64,000 bases of DNA from Palsa-504 sp963835775 (lineage in GTDB: Bacteria > Actinomycetota > Actinomycetes > Streptosporangiales > Streptosporangiaceae). Every line of letters begins with the position of its first letter. Position 1 is the first letter of the stretch. The translations under genes were made by a program, and so were the position numbers. The stretch is from contig CAWIHB010000024.1 of NCBI GenBank assembly GCA_963835775.1, positions 248,001-312,000 on the forward strand, read 5' to 3'. Below, one piece after another: positions 24,049 to 32,300 of the stretch. Under the pieces are notes generated by a model, which saw only the letters and a program-made list of their open reading frames with translations, was not told where the DNA came from and did not search any database.

Positions 24049-24831
24049 CTATCGTCCCTGGCCGCTATTCGCGATAAGCTTCGCAACGATCGCGACGTGC
24101 TCGGGGGAGTGCATGCTGTCCCGCTCCGCGCCCAGCGCGGTCTCCATCACCGTGGCCATCGCCTGTTCCAGGTGCAGGTTCACCGCCCGCTTGGTGTCCC
24201 GCAGCGCCCCGGCGGGCAGCGCGGCCAGCCGGCCGGCTAGGCCCATCGCCTCGCCGAGCAGCTTGTCGGCAGGCACCACCCGGTTGGCCAGGCCCAGCCG
24301 GACGGCCTCCTCAGCACTCACCCGCTCACCCAGGAACAGCAGCTCCTTGGCCCGGGCCAGCCCGACCAGCAGCGGCAGCACCAGGGCGCCGCCGTCCCCG
24401 GCCACCAGCCCCACCTGGACATGCGGGTCGGCCAGGTAGGCGCCGTCGGCCATCAGCACCATGTCGCTGAGCAGGGCCAGGCTGCAGCCCAGCCCGACAG
24501 CGGGACCGTTCACCGCGGCGATCACCGGCACCGGGCAGCGCACCATGCCGGTGATGATGTTGCGGGCCTCCGCGATGTTCTGTTCCCGGAACGCCTCGTC
24601 CCGCTGCACCCGCGTCATAACGCGAAAGTCCCCGCCCGCGCTGAACGCCCGGCCGCGCCCGGTGAGCACCACCGCGCGCACCTGGTGGTCCGCGGCCAGG
24701 CGATCCCAGACGCCCGCAAGCGCGGTGTGCAGCGCCTGGCTCGCGGCGTTGCGGTGCTCCGGCCGGTTCATCTCGATCAGCCAGATGGGCCCGTCAGCGG
24801 TCACCACGAGGTCCGGCGCCAGGTCGTCCAT
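24049..24831 (-). CDS. enoyl-CoA hydratase/isomerase family protein
   Basis: The ATG at 24831 has GGAGG upstream and gives a 260-residue crotonase-fold protein (MDDLAPDLVVTADGPIWLIE). Oxyanion segments are GRGRAFSAGGDFRVM and NGPAVGLGCSLALL. The positions of the two hydratase glutamates read DPHVQVGLVAGDGG, that is His and Asp, so the protein is probably not a standard hydratase. A consensus-like promoter with the shared AT-rich block lies upstream. It neighbours a toxin-antitoxin pair and the CHAT cassette but has no evident functional link to them. Confidence 0.88.
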   Translation of the reverse strand: MDDLAPDLVVTADGPIWLIEMNRPEHRNAASQALHTALAGVWDRLAADHQVRAVVLTGRGRAFSAGGDFRVMTRVQRDEAFREQNIAEARNIITGMVRCPVPVIAAVNGPAVGLGCSLALLSDMVLMADGAYLADPHVQVGLVAGDGGALVLPLLVGLARAKELLFLGERVSAEEAVRLGLANRVVPADKLLGEAMGLAGRLAALPAGALRDTKRAVNLHLEQAMATVMETALGAERDSMHSPEHVAIVAKLIANSGQGR

Positions 24832-24861
24832 GGGTCCTCCGCACTCATCGTCGACTAGGAA

Positions 24862-24890
24862 AATATAGTTAAATCTTATATATAAATCAA
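24862..24890 (-). promoter_or_regulatory. promoter block E of the 24831 gene
   Basis: On the minus strand TTGATT (24890-24885) and TATATT (24867-24862) are 17 bp apart. The spacer and -10 carry TAGTTAAATCTTATA (24866-24880, plus sense), identical at 14 of 15 positions to 60589-60603. Confidence 0.62.
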
Positions 24891-24997
24891 TGATGCCGAA
24901 CGGGCCGTGGTGCACCGCTGCGGCAACTAGCCGCCAGCATCCACCGCGGTGCCTGGCCTGGCCGGCTAGTGTGGTGCCGCGGCTGGAGGGCTGGGGC

Positions 24998-27733
24998 ATG
25001 GCGGACTGGCGTCAGATAGCGGAATCGGCCGATCGTGAGCGGGCGGGCGGACGGATCGATGCGGCGGTCCGGTTGTTCCGTTCTGCGGTGCCTGAGGCTG
25101 AGCGGGAGGGCGATCGGGCGGCACTGGGTTCGCTGTTGCATAACCTGGGGCTCGCCCTGGATCAGGCCGGGGATGGTTTAGCGGCCCGCGCTGCCCTCCA
25201 GCGCGCCTGTGAGCTGCTCAGCTCAACCCCGGACGGCGAGGAGCATCTCGGCGGTACGCTCAGGCTCCTGGGCATGGTCGAGGTCGAGCTGGGAGACACG
25301 CAGGACGGGATATCCCACGTCGAGCAGGCGGCCAGCCGCTATCAGGCCGACCAGGACCCGGAGGGGGCGACGCGCGCGCAGGTCGATCTCGGGCTTGCGC
25401 TGAAGGACGCCGGCCGGCTCAGCGAGGCCGAGGTGCACCTGGCCGCCGCCCTCACGGCGGCCCGGCAGGCCGGCCTGGAAAAGGTAATGGCACACGCCCT
25501 GACTGGCCTGGGCCTGGTGGCGGAGAAGCTGGAACGCCCCGACCAGGCCCGCGCCCGTTACCTTGCGGCTCTGGAGCTGTACCGGAAGGTGTCAGATCAG
25601 GACAACGAGGCGACCGTTATCTACAACATCGCGAATCTGCACGACACTCTTGGCGAGTGGGATGCGGCTGCGCGATGGTTTGACCAGGCCCTTGCCCTGG
25701 ACCTGCGGTCCGGTGATGTGCGGGGGGCGGCCGACTGCCGTGCCTCGCTGGCCTCGATCGAGATCTCCCTTGAGAACCCGGCGCGCGCCGAGGCGCTGCT
25801 CCTGGAGGCTCTTGCTTTTTACCGGTCCGGGGGTTACCGGCGCCGGGCCATTAACTCACTGGTGGACCTGGCGGCGATCGCGCGTGACGGGAGCCGGTTC
25901 GCCGAGGCCGAGGCCTTCCTGGCCGAGGCGCTCCAGTTTGCCGCGGAGGTGGCAGATCCGCTTGAGGTCCACGATGTCGAGCTGCACTGGGGTGACCTGT
26001 GTTTCAAGTCCGGCGACCTGCCGGGAGCCCGGGCGCATTACGTTAAGGCCGCCGACGCGATGCGGCAGGCACGGGAACTGCTCGTCCGCGAGCAGGACGC
26101 GCTGTCCTATTTCGGCGAGGACCGAGTGGAATGCATCGACCGGCTGATCGTCCTGACCTCCGCCGATGACCCGCGCGAATGCGTCGAGTGGGTGGAACGA
26201 GCCAAGGCGCAGGAGCTCTTGCGCAGACTGGCCGGGGTACCGCTGCCGCCGCCGCGCCTGGCCCCCGCCCCGCTCGTGCTCGCCCAGCAGCAGGCCGCCG
26301 GACAGGTTCGCCGGCTGGGCCTGCAGCTATCCGACGAAACGGCTGCGACCCCCGAACTGCTGGCTGACTACGTGGCCGCGCAGGACACGCTCCGGTCGGC
26401 TAACGCCGAGCTGGGCGAGTTCGACCCGGAGTGGGCGGCGCTGCGGCTGGGCGACGCCCCCTCCTGGGCAGACCTGCAGGTGCTTGCATCCCGGCTGGCC
26501 GCGGACGAGCCCGGCCGTGGCGTGGTCATCGTGCACTACTACCTGCGCGAGACAACGGCGGGGGTGATCGGGCTGCTGCCGGGCAGGGAGCCTGAGCTGG
26601 TGTCGGTCGAGATGCCGCTGGCCGATCTTCGCTCCGCCGTGGCGGCTCCGGGCAGCCGGTCCTGGCCGCGAACCGAGGAGCTGCTGTCTGCGCTGGTGGC
26701 TCCGATCACCACGTGGGCAGACCCGGGTGACCGGGTGGTGCTGTGCCCTCACGACACCTTGCACCGCTTCCCGCTGCATGCCATCGCCGTCGGCGGACAG
26801 CCGCTGGGTGAACGGAACGTCGTCAGCTATGCCCCGAACCTGGCGGTGCTGCGCTACTGCATGGCCAAACGGCGCGGCCACGGCGATCACGCGCTGATCT
26901 TGGCCGATGCGTCCGCGGACCGGCCGCTGCCGTTCGCGCGCGACCAGGCTCTCGCCCTCACCGGCATGCTGAGCGGCCACGGCATGAGCGTGACATGCCA
27001 CGTGCGCGAGACGGCCACCCTCGCCGCGCTGGCCGGTGGCCTGCCGGCCACCGGCACCGCCGCGTTCGTGCACTTTGCCGTGCACGGTTCCGCCGATCCC
27101 GCCGCTGGCCTGGATTCGGGAATCCAGCTCGCGGACGGGCCGCTTACCGCCCGGCAGGTCCTCGGCCTGCGGCTGGATTCCCGGCTGGTCTTCCTGGGCG
27201 CTTGCGACACCGGAATCAGCGAGCGCAGGGCCGGCGACGAACTGCTCGGCCTGATCAGGTCGGCGATCTACGCCGGGTCACCGTCGGTCATGGCCAGCCT
27301 GTGGCCGGTGGATCAGCTGTCCTCCACCATGGTGATACTCGAGTTCTACCGCAGGCTGCTCGCCGGGAGCCGCAAAGCCGATGCCCTGCACGCGTCGCAG
27401 CTGTGGCTGCGGCGGGCTACCGCCCAAGATGCCCTGGACTACCTGACGGCAGCCAGCCAGCGGGCAGCCGGCGACCCGCGCGCTGAAATAGCCGTCAGCC
27501 TGGCCCGGGCCCAGGTCCTCATGTTCGCCTACGACCTGTCGGCCGCCATGAATACCCTCGAGCAGATCCTCGCGCAGCCCGGTCTCACGACCGCGGAATC
27601 CCGGGCGGCCACCCGGGCCCGGGATCTCGCGCGGCTTGTCGCTCGGGCCCAGCCCCGTCCCGACTACTCCCGCCGCCCGTTCAGCGACCCGCGCCACTGG
27701 GCCTCGTTCATCCTGATCGGCGATACAACCTGA
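24998..27733 (+). CDS. TPR-CHAT caspase-like protease
   Basis: The ATG at 24998 has GGAGGG upstream and gives 911 residues. Residues 10-380 are about nine TPR-type helical hairpins (LLHNLGLALDQAGDGLAARA; IYNIANLHDTLGEWDAAARW). Residues 600-830 are a CHAT domain with catalytic His696 in FAVHG and Cys736 in LGACDTG, so the dyad is intact. CHAT proteases cleave partner proteins after an N-terminal sensor detects a signal, for example in Craspase-like and gasdermin-type bacterial immunity. The next two genes follow closely and probably form its operon. An upstream in-frame ATG at 24890 lies in the divergent promoter and is unlikely. Confidence 0.9.
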   Translation: MADWRQIAESADRERAGGRIDAAVRLFRSAVPEAEREGDRAALGSLLHNLGLALDQAGDGLAARAALQRACELLSSTPDGEEHLGGTLRLLGMVEVELGDTQDGISHVEQAASRYQADQDPEGATRAQVDLGLALKDAGRLSEAEVHLAAALTAARQAGLEKVMAHALTGLGLVAEKLERPDQARARYLAALELYRKVSDQDNEATVIYNIANLHDTLGEWDAAARWFDQALALDLRSGDVRGAADCRASLASIEISLENPARAEALLLEALAFYRSGGYRRRAINSLVDLAAIARDGSRFAEAEAFLAEALQFAAEVADPLEVHDVELHWGDLCFKSGDLPGARAHYVKAADAMRQARELLVREQDALSYFGEDRVECIDRLIVLTSADDPRECVEWVERAKAQELLRRLAGVPLPPPRLAPAPLVLAQQQAAGQVRRLGLQLSDETAATPELLADYVAAQDTLRSANAELGEFDPEWAALRLGDAPSWADLQVLASRLAADEPGRGVVIVHYYLRETTAGVIGLLPGREPELVSVEMPLADLRSAVAAPGSRSWPRTEELLSALVAPITTWADPGDRVVLCPHDTLHRFPLHAIAVGGQPLGERNVVSYAPNLAVLRYCMAKRRGHGDHALILADASADRPLPFARDQALALTGMLSGHGMSVTCHVRETATLAALAGGLPATGTAAFVHFAVHGSADPAAGLDSGIQLADGPLTARQVLGLRLDSRLVFLGACDTGISERRAGDELLGLIRSAIYAGSPSVMASLWPVDQLSSTMVILEFYRRLLAGSRKADALHASQLWLRRATAQDALDYLTAASQRAAGDPRAEIAVSLARAQVLMFAYDLSAAMNTLEQILAQPGLTTAESRAATRARDLARLVARAQPRPDYSRRPFSDPRHWASFILIGDTT

Positions 27734-27760
27734 TCGAAGCGCTCATCACCTGGAGACGCG

Positions 27761-28273
27761 ATGACTGACCCTCCCTTGGTTACCGACTATGCGGTCACGG
27801 ACTATCTCCAGCTCACGACCGGAGGCGCGGACGGCATGGCCGAGCTGGATCGGTCCGGGCTGGCTTACGGAGTGCTCGCCGACCACCGCGGGCGCCCGGT
27901 ACAGCTGCTGACCAGGGACGGCCCCGCGCCTCTGATCCAGGTCGACGCGGCTACACCGATGGAGCGGTTGGTCCGCGGTGATGTCATCGACCTCCTCGAC
28001 CGGGGCGCCCCCGCCATCACCGTGATCCAGGACGCCCGTTGCATCGGGATCCTCACCGCAGACGCCATCGGCGGCTATGCGCTGGGGCGCCTTGACGTCA
28101 GCACCGGAGCCATGGGCGATGCCGTCGATGTGGACCTCCCCGGGGTTCCGCCGCCGGTCATGCCGCTGACCTTGATCTGCGCTGTATGCGGGGCGGCGAA
28201 CCGCGTCCCGTACTTCGTAGCCGGTGAGACGCTTTGCGTGAACGGTCACCCGCTCAAGGTCACCTGGGACTGA
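27761..28273 (+). CDS. CBS-like protein with a C-terminal zinc knuckle, CHAT-associated
   Basis: The 170-residue protein begins MTDPPLVTDYAVTDYLQLTT with TGGAGAC upstream. Residues 10-115 have two CBS-like halves (YGVLADHRGRPVQLLTRDGP; APAITVIQDARCIGILTADA). Residues 140-170 carry CAVCG...C.NGH, a zinc-knuckle-like end. CBS modules bind adenine nucleotides, so a nucleotide-sensing or adaptor role for the CHAT protease is possible. It sits between the protease and membrane-protein genes, 27 bp after the first and 4 bp before the second. The family call is moderate; the function is inference. Confidence 0.62.
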   Translation: MTDPPLVTDYAVTDYLQLTTGGADGMAELDRSGLAYGVLADHRGRPVQLLTRDGPAPLIQVDAATPMERLVRGDVIDLLDRGAPAITVIQDARCIGILTADAIGGYALGRLDVSTGAMGDAVDVDLPGVPPPVMPLTLICAVCGAANRVPYFVAGETLCVNGHPLKVTWD

Positions 28274-28277
28274 TCAG

Positions 28278-29306
28278 ATGCTGACCTCACTTGGCGGCGG
28301 CTTGCTGGGGCTGTTCGGCCGGCGGTTCCTCATCACCGCGTGGCTGCCCTCGCTGCTGTACTGGGCCGGATTCGGGTCGCTCGTCGTTACCGGCACCGGC
28401 TGGCACCAGGCGACCGGCTGGTGGCTACGGCAGCCGGCCGAATTCAAGGTGGTACTCGCCGGGCTGGCCCTGGCCTGGGTTACCTTCTTCGCCTACCTCC
28501 TGGCGGCCTGGACCCCGCTGGCCATCAGGCTCGGCGAAGGGTACTGGCCGCAGCGCCGCCCGTGGTCCTGGCTGTACCAGCGGCGGCGAGCAACCTACGC
28601 CACCCGCCTGGAGTCGATGCAGCGCGATCCCGGGAAATTCCCCCGGCTGTACATCGACTACCCGCTGCGCAAGAGCCGCGCGATGCCAACCCGGCTCGGG
28701 AACATCCTGCGGTCGGCCGAGGACCACGCCCTTGAGCGCTACCAGATCAACGCCATCGTGGTCTGGCCTCGCCTGTATGTCCTGCTCCCGGACCAGTTCA
28801 TCGCGGCGGTGGCGGCCGCGAAAACCCCGCTCGACCTCATGGCCGCGCTCGCCGCGCTGGCCTCGTTCTTCGCGGTGTCCGGCACCGCGGTCGCCGCCGC
28901 CTTGCTGCCCTGGTATGCCGCCCTGGCCTGCTTCGCCGGCGGCGTGCTGATCACCTGGCTAGGTTACGAGGGTGCCGTGCAGGCCGCGCGGCCCTACGGC
29001 CAGCTGATCAGGGCCGCATTCGACGTCCACCGGGGATTGCTGCTGGACGCGATCGGCTGGACCAGGCCGCCGTCCTACGCGGCCGAACGGCGCCAATGGG
29101 AGCAAATCAGCCATCTTTGGTACCAGGGAGCCCCCGAGGGCGCACCAGGCGCGGGACTTCTTGGCTACCCGGGCGCCCAGGCCACAGGAAACCGGCAGAC
29201 GAACGTCACGCCCGCCGCGGCCGCGACGCTCCCGGATCCCGCCCACCAGCCCAAAACCGGCGACGCCAGCGCCGCCAAAGACGCTCCTGTCATCGAGGCT
29301 GAATGA
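28278..29306 (+). CDS. membrane protein of the CHAT cassette, unknown function
   Basis: The 342-residue protein has two hydrophobic segments near residues 18-38 and 58-80, then a long cytosolic stretch. That stretch contains PTRLGNILRSAEDHALERYQ and INAIVVWPRLYVLLPD, a conserved-looking core. Two more segments lie near 190-235, and a Pro/Ala-rich polar tail follows. I recognise no enzymatic motif. It starts four bases after the CBS-like gene, so it is co-transcribed with the CHAT protease. It could be the membrane effector, a protease substrate or an anchor; this is inference. Confidence 0.7.
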   Translation: MLTSLGGGLLGLFGRRFLITAWLPSLLYWAGFGSLVVTGTGWHQATGWWLRQPAEFKVVLAGLALAWVTFFAYLLAAWTPLAIRLGEGYWPQRRPWSWLYQRRRATYATRLESMQRDPGKFPRLYIDYPLRKSRAMPTRLGNILRSAEDHALERYQINAIVVWPRLYVLLPDQFIAAVAAAKTPLDLMAALAALASFFAVSGTAVAAALLPWYAALACFAGGVLITWLGYEGAVQAARPYGQLIRAAFDVHRGLLLDAIGWTRPPSYAAERRQWEQISHLWYQGAPEGAPGAGLLGYPGAQATGNRQTNVTPAAAATLPDPAHQPKTGDASAAKDAPVIEAE

Positions 29307-29321
29307 CACCAGCCAATTCAG
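29299..29321. terminator. weak hairpin between convergent cassette and Tc locus
   Basis: CTGAAT (29299-29304) and ATTCAG (29316-29321) form a 6-bp stem with an 11-base loop across the stop of the membrane-protein gene. The Tc locus ends just beyond it on the other strand. A terminator role is tentative. Confidence 0.3.
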
Positions 29322-29332
29322 CGACTTGTTTA

Positions 29333-32300
29333 TTAGCGCGCTGGAAACGCGCTCGTATCGCCGAAAGTCACGCGGCTATTGACTGCACCGAAACCGATGT
29401 TGATCCAGGGAGATATGTTGCCGAACCCGGCGCTGGGCTGGCCCCGCACGTTCGCGGCTTCGCCCGTTGCCCCGGCTTCCACGCCTACCGCATAACCGCC
29501 GAGCGGGAACTGAATCCCCAAGCCGCCCCCCAGCCTGCCGGAGAAGGGCGTGGCTGTCGACGCGGGATCGCTCAAGTTGCCGCCTGTGCCAATAGGGACG
29601 CTACCGTAAACTTCGAAATTCACGTGTCCTGGAAGCGTGAGATTCAAGCTCCCAAAAGGTGTGACGGTGTTGCCCACGCTGACCCCATTGATCTGGTTGT
29701 ACGCCGATGCGGCGAAGCCTGCGTTGACGTCTACGCCCTGGAGGAAACTGTTGCCCGGCCAGCTCCACGAGTATGCTCCGGCTCCCGAACCAGTCCAGCC
29801 CGTTTGGCCGGCGGGACCCGCGCCATACGCAGCGCCAAAATTGAAGAAGGCGCCGCCGCCGCGGGTGTTGACCTTATCGGCATTGGGCGGCTGCGCCTGG
29901 CTGAGATGCAGGCTGCCGTACAAGGTCCCGACGTTCGCGGGTCCCGAGAGTGGCACTCCGCTTAGCGTGAAAACGCTGCCGTAAGTCCCGCCGAAACCAA
30001 CCTCGGTGTTGGGATTCAGCGTGAACCGCGCCTGGAGGCCGCCGCCGACCTGTCCCGTCCATCCCTGCCGCGGATTGGTGGGGGACGCCGCCAGCCCCGA
30101 TCCGGTGCCCTCGGCGGTGCTGTACGGGCGGATCGCGTGCGGCACAAACGCGTTCTGCGTGGGCCCGAGATTCTGCAGTTGGGCGTCGGAGCCTACCTTT
30201 GCGGGAGTGGAACTTCCCAGCGCATCGCCGTTATCCGGTCCAGGCTTCTTCGAGCGGCCCGCGTTGGCCAGGGGATCCGCCTTGGGATCCGGCGGGGGAT
30301 CTGGTGCTGGCGGCGGGGACGGAGTCGCGGCGCTGGCCGCACGGGCGGCGGCCGCCTGTTCGGGCGTGTGGTGCGAGAATCCTATGCCTTTGAGGTCGTC
30401 GGCGCTCTGCCGGCCGTCGGGATCCGTCAGCTTGACGGGGTTTTGGCGGCAGTAAAGGTAGACGTTCGGGCCATCCTTGAGGCCGGCTGGATCGGCCGCC
30501 GTCCATCGCGCCAGCCACGGTGCGTAATAGCGGGCGCCGTAGTAATAGAAGCCAGTCTCCTTATCGCGCTCCTTGCCGGTGTAGCGGTAGCGCTTCGGGG
30601 TCTCAGTGCGGGAGCGTACGGCCTGGTAGGACGTACTGCCGTACGGGTAGTACTCCTCGTAGCTGATCACCTGAGCGTACCGGTCGAGCTCAAGCACCGA
30701 CGAGTCCAGGTGGTTGGCGAGCTGGTAGCGGATCAGCTGGCCGGGGCCGGGGTCCTCCCCGGCGGTGCGGGTCTCGACCAGGGCCACGCGGTGCTTGTCA
30801 TCAAGGACGTGCAGCGTCTCGCGCTCCAGGGTGACCGCACCATCGGCACTGTATTCGCGGTAGACCTCGAAGGTGCCGAGATAGATCCGCTCAGACTTCC
30901 GTGAATGCGGCTGGCCGCTGGCCGCACGCTCGGCCACCTTGCGCACGCGCTGTCCCGCCACGTCGTAGACGTAGTAGGTGGCGGTCTCGGGGATTTCGCT
31001 GCCCTTTGCGGCCTGACGGGCGGTCGCGTGCAGCCGGTCGTTCTGGTCCCAGCGCAGAACCGGGATCTCCGGCATCGCCGTGGTGTTGCCTTGCTCGTCG
31101 TAGGAGAACCGCTGCGGGCCTGTGGCCTCCCTGGCCGGGCCGACGCCCGTGAGCCGATTGCTGCGCCGCTGGGGCTCAAGCAGGCTCGGCTCGTCGTAGC
31201 AGTAGTCACGGGTCCAGCCGCCATCCGCGTTATCCGCGGAGCGGTGTGCCATCCGCAGCAGGTTGCCGACCTCGTCGTAGATGTACCGCTCGACGTACCG
31301 GGCCATCGCGTCACCGTCACCTGGCTGGGGCAGGCCGACCCGCGGCGAGTCGGTCGCGCTCGGTGGAACCGGATGCGGCGCTCCGCCCGCGCCCTGCCCG
31401 AGATGCTCGCGTCCGGTCGCCTCGATCAGCCGGTAAAGCGCGTCGTAAACGTAGGAAGCGGACGGGTTGACTACCCGGTTGCGGAAGAACACCCGCTGCT
31501 GGGCGCGGTCGCGGACCAGCGTGGGGTTGCCGACCGGATCGTAGGTGTAGCGAAGGTCCTGAAGATTCTGTCCGCCGCGCAGGGTCGTCAGGGTAACCAG
31601 CCGGAAGGTCAGCGGGTCATAGGCGTATGCCGAGGAGCTGCCGTTGCCATAGGAGATCAGCGTGCGCTGGCTGCGCGCGTTGTAGTCGAGGTGCTCGACG
31701 AAGGTGGTGTGCTCGGTGGCGCCGCGCAGGCGGCTGTCGAGCCGGTCCAGCAGGCTCGCCGGGTTGTAGGACGGCAGCATCACGCTGCCGTCCGGGGTGG
31801 TCATGCTGGTCGGCCGGTTCAGCGCGTCATAGCTGGTGCGGCCGGGGTATGCGCGATCTTCCAGCGGAACGTCCGACGTCCAATCGACGACATTGATGTA
31901 ATCGGCCGCGAGCTGGCGCCGGGTGGCGAGCAGGTTACCCTTGAAGTCGTAAGCCTCGTTGCTGGTGATTCCGGCGCCGTCGTACTTCCGGGCCACCTGG
32001 GTGCGCAAGTTCCTGACCTCGGCGTCGGCCAGGCTCTCGCCGTACTCATTGCGCGCCTGCAACGCATCGCCGGTAATGCCGGGACCCGCTACATACGTCC
32101 GCAGCGGCCGACGGAGCGCGTCATACTCGGTGCGGAAGGTGAATCCTCGGGAGTTCCAGGAGCGGACGGGCTTGCCGGTGACGTCGGGCAGCAGCCCGCC
32201 GCCACCGGTGTCCATGCCCGCATGAGTCAACTGCGCGCCCAGCATCGCATAGCCGTAGCGCATCACCACGCGGCCGAGCGCGTCGCGCACCTCGTGCTCG

